Below, piece after piece: positions 1 to 5,413 of a stretch of 6,290 nt of DNA. Within the stretch, counting starts at the first letter, position 1; the number at the start of each line of letters is the position of its first letter. A program made the position numbers and the translations under genes. Location: NCBI GenBank assembly GCA_023248615.1, contig JAHFEI010000129.1, positions 1 to 6,290 of the forward strand, read 5' to 3'. This DNA comes from Nitrospinales bacterium. GTDB lineage: Bacteria; Nitrospinota_A; UBA7883; JACRGQ01. The notes under the pieces were generated by a model. That model had not been told where the DNA came from and did no database searches. It worked only from the letters and a program-made list of their open reading frames with translations.

Positions 1-14
1 CCATACCCTGCTCC
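1..14 (-). promoter_or_regulatory. Putative ribosome binding site and start codon of the next gene (cut by window edge)
   Basis: Reading the minus strand after the ETF:QO stop codon, GGAG (14-11) is followed by six bases and then an ATG at 4-2. The spacing is right for translation initiation, and the ATG would start only 18 bases after the upstream stop, as expected for the next gene of the same operon. Only one codon and one further base lie in the window, so nothing can be said about the product. It could be a chance match. Confidence 0.35.
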
Positions 15-35
15 GGGGCGGGCTATAACCCGGAG
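11..35 (-). other. Inverted repeat spanning the ETF:QO stop codon
   Basis: CTCCGGG at 11-17 is an exact inverted repeat of CCCGGAG at 29-35, with an 11-base loop that contains the TAG stop codon. A shorter alternative stem (CGGG 19-22 with CCCG 29-32) is also possible. No T-tract follows on the minus strand, so a classical intrinsic terminator is unlikely. The stem covers the GGAG proposed as the ribosome binding site of the next gene, so it could couple that gene to translation of ETF:QO. That role is inference. Confidence 0.3.
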
Positions 36-1744
36 AAGTCGGGGCCGCTACCGTGCTCTGCGCCGTTTACGCGGATATTCTTTTCCGGGCAAACTATATC
101 GCAGGTGCGGCATTGTACGCAGTTTTCCAGGTTCATGAAATGGTACTTTGCGCCATCCTTCTCATGCACCTCATGTACTTCAGCCGTACAGTCGCCAACG
201 CACGGGACGTCATTGCCGCCACCGCCGTATTTCTTTATGCACTTCTTACAAACGTCCGCGTCGAATTCCTTGATATGCTTGTTGTCGTGGTGGTAATGGG
301 TAAACGCGTAAAATACCAAATCCGCAGTAGATGAGACGGTACTTTTAGCAAATCCTTCCGGCTCTGCCGCAGGGCTCGCCTTAAAATCCGGCTTGCTGGC
401 GGTGCGGTCTTCTTTCCACTCTACCGGGCCGATATCCGTGCAACCGCACATCAATTTTTTCAGGTTAATGGCTGAGCCGATAAGGCCTGCCGGGCCGCTT
501 AAAAATGCCGATACGCCGCCAGCAACTATGCTTGAGCCATCCAACCCTGTTACGACCTTTGGCAGGTAATCGCTGAAAAGAACCCTGTTTTTATGGAACG
601 CATAGCGGTAGTAGCGCGATGCCTTAAGCTCTTTCCCTACCCAGCCGTCCATCAGCCGTTGTTTGAATTGTCCCAGCAAGGCCGCAGAATAATCGTTCTT
701 CTGCACCGCCTCGAACAGGACTTCTGCCGCCGTGATGCCGCTTTCCATCGCCTTGTCCACTCCGGAGAAGCCTTTTACGTCCAGGACTCCCAGTGCATCG
801 CCTATTACAACGGCGCCATCCACCGCGAATTCTTTTGGCAGGCAGTAGTAGCCCCCTTCGGGGATTAGCGATGCGCCATATTTGACCAGCTTGCCGCCTT
901 TTATCATCTCCTGCACCCAGGGATGTTTTTTCAGCGCCTGGAGTATTTGCGGCGGGCGCAACGACGGGTTGTCGGAATCCAGCCCCGTTACCATGCCGAT
1001 GGCAATTTTTTTGTCTTTCAGCCCGTAGATAAAGCCGCCGCCGAAACCGCCATCCAGCAACGGATAGCCTATCGTGTGCCATACCTTCCCGGAGAAATCC
1101 TTCTCCGTTTCCCAGACTTCCTTCACGCCAACAGCCCACGTTTGCGGGGTTGGGGCCAGGTTGAATTTTGCAAACAGGTCGCGCGAGAGGAACCCTTTGT
1201 CGCCGAACACCGTAGCTTTTGCATAGCAATTGTCGCTTTCCGCAACGCCGGAACTCTCCACCCTTACGCCCGCCACGCGGTTTCCATCGAACAGTATTTC
1301 CTGCGCCGCAAAACCGGTGAACAGGTCTACGATGATGTGTGGCGTTTCCTTAACCTTTTCATGCAGGCTGGAGGCCATCCATTTTGTAACGTCGCTAAGC
1401 GAGAGTATCAGGTAGCCGCGTTTGTTCAACTCTGGCGGCGATACAAAACCCGGGAGGTTCCACGCTTTTTTGGCGCCAAGCATGGTCACGTTGCTGTCGG
1501 AACATTTGCCTTCCACCGGGAAACCGTTGGTTTCGTAATCCGGGAACAGCTTTTTTACGGAGCGGGGATTGGAAACCGCGCCGCTTAGGACGTGATTGCC
1601 GAAATCTTTTCCTTTTTCCAGCACGGCGATGCGAATGGGCGTGTTGCCCTGTTTCGCGAGGTCTACCAGCCGGTGGGCGGAACTCAAGCTGGCCACTCCG
1701 CCGCCGACAAACAAAATGTCGTATTCAATCCGCTTCATTGTCAT
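23..1744 (-). CDS. Electron transfer flavoprotein:quinone oxidoreductase (ETF-QO; FixC-FixX-like single chain)
   Basis: This is a peripheral membrane flavoprotein that takes electrons from reduced ETF and passes them to ubiquinone or menaquinone at the cytoplasmic membrane. The 573 residues are close to the size of mature ETF-QO. An N-terminal dinucleotide (FAD) motif GGGVAS lies at residues 14-19, with Ser where Gly is usual. NHVLSGAV follows at 50-57, and further ETF-QO segments include PQTWAVGVKE, GGGFIYGL, TGLDSDNP, PEGGYYCLPK and VKGFSGVDKAMESG. The C-terminal iron-sulfur domain has cysteines 499, 502, 515, 519, 542, 545, 548 and 552; the last four form CxxCxxCxxxCP. The human enzyme binds one [4Fe-4S] cluster with fewer cysteines, so two clusters are possible here. 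The ATG overlaps the etfA stop by 4 bases (ATGA), and a second in-frame ATG two codons later is an alternative start. A purine-rich stretch (AAGGCGGGGG) precedes it. Identity is secure; the partner quinone is not known. Confidence 0.93.
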   Translation of the reverse strand: MTMKRIEYDILFVGGGVASLSSAHRLVDLAKQGNTPIRIAVLEKGKDFGNHVLSGAVSNPRSVKKLFPDYETNGFPVEGKCSDSNVTMLGAKKAWNLPGFVSPPELNKRGYLILSLSDVTKWMASSLHEKVKETPHIIVDLFTGFAAQEILFDGNRVAGVRVESSGVAESDNCYAKATVFGDKGFLSRDLFAKFNLAPTPQTWAVGVKEVWETEKDFSGKVWHTIGYPLLDGGFGGGFIYGLKDKKIAIGMVTGLDSDNPSLRPPQILQALKKHPWVQEMIKGGKLVKYGASLIPEGGYYCLPKEFAVDGAVVIGDALGVLDVKGFSGVDKAMESGITAAEVLFEAVQKNDYSAALLGQFKQRLMDGWVGKELKASRYYRYAFHKNRVLFSDYLPKVVTGLDGSSIVAGGVSAFLSGPAGLIGSAINLKKLMCGCTDIGPVEWKEDRTASKPDFKASPAAEPEGFAKSTVSSTADLVFYAFTHYHHDNKHIKEFDADVCKKCIKKYGGGGNDVPCVGDCTAEVHEVHEKDGAKYHFMNLENCVQCRTCDIVCPEKNIRVNGAEHGSGPDFSGL

Positions 1745-2814
1745 GCCCCCGCCTTAATGCCCTGTTCACGAGCCATTTTTGCCAGTTCCTTCTTCAAAAG
1801 TGGCGCTATGTGGTATAGGTCGCCCACTATGCCGTAGTGTGCAAATTTAAATATTGGCGCATCGGCATCCTTGTTTGCCGCGATAATCACCTTCGAGTGG
1901 GCCATCCCCACGCGGTGTTGTATCGCGCCGGAAATACCCAGGGCAATGTAGATATCGGGACGTACAGTTTTTCCGGTCTGCCCAACCTGATGTGCGTACG
2001 GTATCCATCCGCTATCCACGGCGCGCCTGCTGGCTCCCACAACGGAATCCTTGAATACGGATGCAAGATCGCGCACTACCGCAAAGCCGTCTGCGCTACC
2101 CAGCCCGAAGCCGCCGGAAACTATAACCTTGGCTCCGGTAAGGTTTACTGTGGCGGAAACATCGCGCACGGTTTTCACCACCGTCACGCGGAAATCGTCC
2201 GTCTGGAAAGTGACGGGAACTTTATGCACAGTCCCTTTTCGCGTTGTGTCCACCGGGAGCGCCTGCATGACGCCGATACGCGTGGTCGCCATCTGCGGGT
2301 TTTTCCATGGTCCCAGTATGCGCGCCTTCAGGCTTTCGCCGAAGCTGGGGCGTATGGCATACAGGATGTTGTTGAAGGTTCCGGTTTTCGAGGGATCCGC
2401 TTTCCCCTTGTGTTCATAGTCGCCTATATCTAGCTCGGTGCAATCTGCCGTTAGGCCGACCTCCAGATGCGCGGCGATGCGTGGCGCAAGGTCGCGGCCT
2501 ATCGTGGTCGCTCCCATCAGGACTATCGGCGGCGGGGTTTTAAGGTGTTCCAGTATGGCGATTACAGCGCGCCGATAGGTCAGCGTGGTGTATTCCTTTA
2601 ACTGCGGGTCGTCCACTACAATAACTTCATCCGCGCCGTAATGGATAAGCTTTTCGGCCAGCGGCATGATGTTATGGCCTATCAGGAAGCACGAGACTCC
2701 CGTGTTAAGTTTTTCGGCAAGGCCGCGCGCAGCTCCCAGCAACTCCTGCGTTATCTGCTGGAGGTCGCCCTGCAACTGCTCCGCGACAACTACAACATTA
2801 TTCGGGTTAGACAT
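1741..2814 (-). CDS. etfA: Electron transfer flavoprotein, alpha subunit (EtfA/FixB family)
   Basis: This is the large subunit of the soluble ETF heterodimer. It binds the electron-transferring FAD and docks on the quinone oxidoreductase encoded next to it. The protein has 357 residues. The C-terminal FAD domain is textbook: GASR (260-263), QVGQTGK (276-282), ISGAIQH (294-300), NKDADAPIF (314-322) and YGIVGD (327-332). The N-terminal half carries IGRDLAPRIAAHL, GLTADCT (120-126) and PQMATTRIGVM (173-183), which look more like the FixB or bifurcating-type branch than the mitochondrial one. The frame is open 15 codons further upstream (to 2859), but the ATG at 2814 was chosen because GGAGGA lies 8 bases before it. 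This start overlaps the etfB stop by 8 bases. A stretch around residues 131-150 appears to be a short insertion. Translation is probably coupled to both neighbours. Confidence 0.95.
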   Translation of the reverse strand: MSNPNNVVVVAEQLQGDLQQITQELLGAARGLAEKLNTGVSCFLIGHNIMPLAEKLIHYGADEVIVVDDPQLKEYTTLTYRRAVIAILEHLKTPPPIVLMGATTIGRDLAPRIAAHLEVGLTADCTELDIGDYEHKGKADPSKTGTFNNILYAIRPSFGESLKARILGPWKNPQMATTRIGVMQALPVDTTRKGTVHKVPVTFQTDDFRVTVVKTVRDVSATVNLTGAKVIVSGGFGLGSADGFAVVRDLASVFKDSVVGASRRAVDSGWIPYAHQVGQTGKTVRPDIYIALGISGAIQHRVGMAHSKVIIAANKDADAPIFKFAHYGIVGDLYHIAPLLKKELAKMAREQGIKAGA

Positions 2815-3646
2815 TGACCAATTCCTCCACGCCTTTGCCGTCAGCCCGGAGCTTTCCAATAAGCTCCTCCACTTCGCGTTCCGGGGATTCGCCCTGGAAC
2901 AGGGTACAACTGCCGCCTATCTCGCCGAGCTTCCACGTTTTGCCCACCACGGTGGGGCTTCCCACAAGGCCAGTGCGTGTGCCATCGGCCCCGATGATAT
3001 CCAGCGAAACGGTTTTTATCCTCCGCTCCCTCTCTTGGGGCTGGCGCAGGAATTCCTTAACGGCTGCCACGTCTGCAAACCGCTTGTAATCCAACGGGGT
3101 GGCGGAGTTCGCCACAGTTATCAGTACCGGCATCGAGACTTCGAGTTCCTGGTGTCCGCCTTCTACCACACGGCGAGCGGAAAGTTTTTTGCCGGATATG
3201 GAAAGCGCCTCGCAATATGTAATTTGCGCGATGTTAAGCCGTTCGGCAATCTGCGGTCCCACCTGCGCGGTATCACCGTCGGTGGTCTGCAAGCCAGTGA
3301 GTATGATGTCGAATTCACCAAGATGGTGGATGACTTTGTGGAGCGCGTAGGCCGTCGCCAGCGTGTCGCTTGCCGCAATCCTTTTATCGGTCAGCAGCAC
3401 GCCGTAGTCGGCTCCATGTTCAAACGCTTCAACAAGCACTTCCACCGCCGGTGGTGGCCCCATGGTTACGCAGGTAACTTCCGCGCCGTAGGCTCTTTTT
3501 ATCTCGATAGCTTTTTGCAGGGCATACCTGTCGAATGGATTGAGCATCCTCTTGGCACGAGCCCTGTCGATGGTGCCATCCGGATTAACACCCGCCTTTG
3601 AGCTGGTATCCGGAACCTGTTTTATGAATACGATTATTTTAAACAA
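2807..3646 (-). CDS. etfB: Electron transfer flavoprotein, beta subunit (EtfB/FixA family, bifurcating-like)
   Basis: This is the small subunit of the ETF heterodimer and the first gene of the etf operon. In classical ETF it binds AMP; in Fix or bifurcating ETF it binds a second FAD that takes electrons from NADH. The 279 residues show IKQVPDT (8-14), LNPFDRYALQKAIEIK (35-50), VTMGPP (60-65), ASDTLATAYAL (92-102) and the loop DGDTAQVGP (123-131). That loop is typical of FixA and bifurcating EtfB, whereas mitochondrial-type EtfB has a D-D-x-C/x-Q-T-G style sequence. Leu119 stands where Arg or Lys is common in GRQ/GKQ. The start codon is TTG, not ATG, and is supported by a perfect AGGAGGT seven bases upstream and by homology beginning at once (FKIIVFIKQVPDT). 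The family assignment is sure; bifurcation itself is inferred. Confidence 0.95.
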   Translation of the reverse strand: MFKIIVFIKQVPDTSSKAGVNPDGTIDRARAKRMLNPFDRYALQKAIEIKRAYGAEVTCVTMGPPPAVEVLVEAFEHGADYGVLLTDKRIAASDTLATAYALHKVIHHLGEFDIILTGLQTTDGDTAQVGPQIAERLNIAQITYCEALSISGKKLSARRVVEGGHQELEVSMPVLITVANSATPLDYKRFADVAAVKEFLRQPQERERRIKTVSLDIIGADGTRTGLVGSPTVVGKTWKLGEIGGSCTLFQGESPEREVEELIGKLRADGKGVEELVNV

Positions 3647-3653
3647 AGCAAGT

Positions 3654-3660
3654 ACCTCCT
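3654..3660 (-). promoter_or_regulatory. Strong ribosome binding site of etfB fixing a TTG start
   Basis: AGGAGGT on the minus strand lies seven bases before the TTG at 3646-3644. No in-frame ATG near this point would retain the conserved N-terminal segment, so this site decides the start. A strong site with a weak start codon may be how output of the operon's first gene is set (inference). Confidence 0.8.
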
Positions 3661-3679
3661 AAGTTACCGGGCCAAGCGG

Positions 3680-3717
3680 AAAACGGGATGGAGGGAGAGA
3701 CTCCCCTCCATCCCCGT
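3680..3717 (-). terminator. Intrinsic terminator or attenuator between atpE and etfB
   Basis: Six bases after the atpE stop, the minus-strand transcript can form a 13-bp GC-rich hairpin. Positions 3717-3713 and 3711-3704 pair with 3683-3687 and 3688-3695, with one bulged base at 3712 and an eight-base loop (3696-3703). The stem is followed by a run of four Us (3683-3680, the first of them in the closing pair). Stem strength is high but the U-tract is short, so termination may be partial. Only about 33 bases separate its end from the etfB start codon, and no good promoter is visible there, so read-through from the atp operon may supply etf transcripts. Confidence 0.75.
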
Positions 3718-3722
3718 ATGAC

Positions 3723-4046
3723 CTACAGAGGGTTAGCGTATAAGAGGATCAGGACTATGACGAGCGTATAAATGACCAGCGATTCTATCAACGCCAGGCC
3801 GATAAGCATGCTGGGAAACAGCTTCGAATATATTCCCGGGTTCCTTGCCATGGCCGACAGCGCGCCGGAAATGGCAACGCCCATGCCGATTGTGCCGCAA
3901 CTCGCCGCAAGCCCCAATCCGAGCATGCTACCAAGCAACACCATCATATTGTGCTCTTTGGGCGCAACCGCATCAGCGGCAAATGCCGCCGGGGCGAATA
4001 CCACGAGCGCAAGGACCGCCAACAATAGAACAGAACTCTTTTTCAT
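3723..4046 (-). CDS. atpE: ATP synthase F0 subunit c with N-terminal signal peptide
   Basis: This is the proteolipid that forms the rotating c-ring and carries ions across the membrane for ATP synthesis. The 107-residue precursor is longer than the usual 70-90. Residues 1-24 (MKK, a hydrophobic stretch, then AAFA before ADA) look like a cleavable signal peptide, which would leave about 83 residues. Helix 1 is glycine-rich (GLGLAASCGTIGMGVAISG, 43-61), the polar loop is ARNP (67-70), and helix 2 has the ion-binding Glu88 in LIESLVIY. Ser89 and Tyr93 match two positions used by Na+ c-rings, but the helix-1 Gln is replaced by Met55, so proton use is more likely. The ATG at 4046 was chosen because it starts the signal peptide and follows a long purine-rich ribosome site. 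The frame is open 17 codons upstream, but that part is AT-rich leader. It is the last gene of the F0 operon. Confidence 0.96.
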   Translation of the reverse strand: MKKSSVLLLAVLALVVFAPAAFAADAVAPKEHNMMVLLGSMLGLGLAASCGTIGMGVAISGALSAMARNPGIYSKLFPSMLIGLALIESLVIYTLVIVLILLYANPL

Positions 4047-4093
4047 TATGTTTCCCTCTCCTCCTTCAAATATAGTTTTATTTACAACAAAAA
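4047..4093 (-). promoter_or_regulatory. AT-rich leader and extended purine ribosome site of atpE
   Basis: The 47 bases between the atpB stop and the atpE ATG are the only real gap inside the F0 operon. The first part is strikingly T/A-rich (TTTTTGTTGTAAATAAAAC). It is followed by a purine run AAGGAGGAGAGGG (4066-4054) that ends seven bases before the ATG. In E. coli, a U-rich region before the atpE ribosome site boosts translation to meet the high copy number of subunit c. A similar role here is inferred from position and base composition. Confidence 0.5.
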
Positions 4094-4759
4094 TCAATGC
4101 TCTTCCGCAGTCGCTCCTTGCAGGTAGACCATGGTAAGCAAAACAAAGACCACCGTTTGGAGCACGCTGGTAAACACGGCAAAGGCCATCATGAACATAG
4201 GTAGTATCAGCGGCACAATGATGCCAAGCACCAAAATGACCAAATCTTCACCCTTTATGTTGCCGAAAAGACGCATGGTAAGGGTTATCGGCCTTGCCAG
4301 ATGGCTGATAATTTCTATGGGGAAAATCAGCCAGGAAAGCCACCACACCGGACCCATGAAATGCTTGATGTAACCCACCAATCCCTGCTTTTGGATTCCA
4401 GCGCTGTTATAAGTCAAAAACACCACGGTAGCCATCGCAAGATTGGTGTTCACGTTTGCCGTAGGCGAGGTGCATCCGGGAATGAGTCCGATGAGGTTAG
4501 CTGAGCATACGAACAGGGCCAGTGCGCCTATCAGAGGCAGGAAGCGGCTGCCGCCGTGGCCGATAATCCCCTCCATGGAGTCTACAAGCGTAACAGCTAT
4601 GGCCTCTACGGCGTTCTGCCAGCCTGTTGGCACCACCTTAAGCGATGCCCGGACAGTAAGCGCCAGCACGGTGAAGAGAATCATTATAACCCATGTGTAG
4701 GTCACATGCGGAGCGTGTTCAAGACCCGGAATGGTTATGTACAATAAAGGCTCGGTCAT
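4094..4759 (-). CDS. atpB: ATP synthase F0 subunit a
   Basis: This is the stator membrane subunit that forms the two ion half-channels next to the c-ring. The 221 residues are hydrophobic throughout, with several membrane helices. The essential arginine is Arg163 in TMRLFGN (161-167), followed by KGEDL with Glu171. The last helix has VLQTVVFVLLTMVYL, with Gln201 at the position equivalent to E. coli Gln252. SANLIGLIPG (86-95) is the conserved segment of the earlier helix. The protein is shorter than E. coli subunit a (271), as is common outside the gammaproteobacteria. The ATG overlaps the atpI stop (ATGA, 4 bases) and is preceded by AAGGGGAG four bases upstream. The start fits the family well. 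Confidence 0.97.
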   Translation of the reverse strand: MTEPLLYITIPGLEHAPHVTYTWVIMILFTVLALTVRASLKVVPTGWQNAVEAIAVTLVDSMEGIIGHGGSRFLPLIGALALFVCSANLIGLIPGCTSPTANVNTNLAMATVVFLTYNSAGIQKQGLVGYIKHFMGPVWWLSWLIFPIEIISHLARPITLTMRLFGNIKGEDLVILVLGIIVPLILPMFMMAFAVFTSVLQTVVFVLLTMVYLQGATAEEH

Positions 4760-5097
4760 GCTTCTCCCCTTTTAAGCTCCCCCGCAGAGGCGAAAACCGC
4801 CACTACCAAGGTCGAAAGTCCGATGATGAAAAAGACCGGCGATATTCCGCCGCGTATTGCTACCAAAAGGACAACCCCAAGCAGGAGGTATCGGAAGAGG
4901 AATGAAAATATCCCCACCGCCTTCCCTAAGCTTGGGTTAACCCCCGGCGCGACTATCTGCCTCAATATGCCGGAGGAGAGGCGAAAGTTGGCGGATGCCA
5001 CAAGCCCGCCCGCCAGCACGGCCACTACCGCTTCCTTGCCGTAAAGCGCACCTGCGGCAACGGCAAAAAATGCCGTGGCCAAGATGCCTTTAACCAT
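4756..5097 (-). CDS. atpI: ATP synthase I-chain family membrane protein (AtpI-like)
   Basis: This is a small integral membrane protein in the position of AtpI, upstream of atpB. Members of the family are thought to help c-ring assembly or Mg2+ supply and are not part of the final enzyme. About 113 residues hold four hydrophobic segments, roughly 4-20, 22-38, 58-81 and 84-104. Basic residues lie in the middle loop (NFRLSSGILRQ), and a charged tail GELKRGEA closes the protein. The ATG at 5097 is preferred because GAGG lies six bases upstream and it overlaps the previous stop by only 8 bases. A longer frame beginning with TTG at 5130 (124 residues) has a poorer ribosome site and would overlap its neighbour by 41 bases. 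The sequence is not strongly conserved in this family, so the call rests partly on operon position. Confidence 0.82.
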   Translation of the reverse strand: MVKGILATAFFAVAAGALYGKEAVVAVLAGGLVASANFRLSSGILRQIVAPGVNPSLGKAVGIFSFLFRYLLLGVVLLVAIRGGISPVFFIIGLSTLVVAVFASAGELKRGEA

Positions 5098-5356
5098 TAT
5101 CGTCCTCGCCAGTTTCACGTTTGTCGTCAATTCCCTTTTTCACGGTCCGGTATATGTTCAAAAATCCCGCCGCCACGCCCATCAGCATGCAAACCAGCAT
5201 AAATACCGGTCTTGTGCCGAGCCATTTATCCAGCCAGTACCCAGTGCCAAATCCGATAAATATGGAGACGACCAACTGCGTCCCCACGCTTGCCAGCACC
5301 GTATATTCCGCATAGCTTGAGCGAGGTTCCCTATCATTTTTCAATACATCACCCAA
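5090..5356 (-). CDS. atpZ: AtpZ/AtpI-type F0F1-ATPase accessory membrane protein
   Basis: This is a small membrane protein with two hydrophobic segments (about residues 20-42 and 50-72). They flank the family signature GFGTGYWLDKWLGTRPVF, which matches the GxWLDxxxGTxP pattern of AtpZ-like proteins. Members sit at the head of atp operons and are proposed to act in ATP synthase assembly or divalent-cation transport. The C-terminal tail is very polar (DDKRETGEDDNG). No in-frame ATG exists before the conserved part. TTG at 5356 is the most upstream start, giving 88 residues. A second TTG at 5344, preceded by GGGTGATG, would give 84 residues and leave more room for a leader after the predicted promoter. 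The stop is certain and the start is not. Confidence 0.85.
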   Translation of the reverse strand: MGDVLKNDREPRSSYAEYTVLASVGTQLVVSIFIGFGTGYWLDKWLGTRPVFMLVCMLMGVAAGFLNIYRTVKKGIDDKRETGEDDNG

Positions 5357-5374
5357 ACACCGAAAATCTAACCA

Positions 5375-5403
5375 ATGCTACCAGCAACATCCATATGTGT
5401 CAA
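5375..5403 (-). promoter_or_regulatory. Sigma70-type promoter of the F0 operon
   Basis: The minus strand carries a perfect -35 box TTGACA (5403-5398), a 17-base spacer, and TAGCAT (5380-5375), which matches four of six bases of the -10 consensus, including the first two and last two. It lies in the only gap between the nuclease gene and atpZ and points into atpZ. Transcription would begin near 5368, leaving a leader of only about 11 bases before TTG 5356 or about 23 before TTG 5344. Confidence 0.65.
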
Positions 5404-5409
5404 ACATAT
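5393..5409 (-). repeat. Palindrome over the -35 box (operator candidate)
   Basis: ATATGT and ACATAT form perfect 6-base inverted arms around a 5-base spacer, with CC/GG two to three bases further out. The last base of one arm and the spacer coincide with the TTGACA box, so a dimeric regulator bound here would affect the promoter. It could also fold as a weak hairpin after the nuclease stop, but it has low GC and no T-tract, so termination is less likely. Confidence 0.4.
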
Positions 5410-5413
5410 TTGG

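Noticed and set aside
624..1229. Minus-strand frame overlapping ETF:QO in another phase
   Set aside because: The product is very rich in Arg, Gly and Ala with no domain. It is an out-of-phase reading of the ETF:QO codons.
923..1588. Plus-strand open frame of 221 codons opposite ETF:QO
   Set aside because: It lies fully within a secure ETF:QO gene, shows no family resemblance and has no convincing ribosome site.
2815..2859. Upstream extension of etfA by 15 codons
   Set aside because: The extra residues are not typical of the family and lie within etfB. The ATG at 2814 has GGAGGA at the right distance.
2666..3601. Long open frame on the plus strand opposite etfB and etfA
   Set aside because: It covers two certain genes on the other strand, its protein has no recognisable motif, and it is rich in His, Arg and Cys as expected of an antisense shadow.
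3718..3750. Possible -10-like TATACG or CATACG before etfB
   Set aside because: No acceptable -35 box lies at the right distance, and the elements fall in the atpE end and hairpin base, so a promoter cannot be supported.
4047..4097. Upstream extension of atpE by 17 codons
   Set aside because: It would bury the signal peptide and read through the ribosome site. The ATG at 4046 is better placed.
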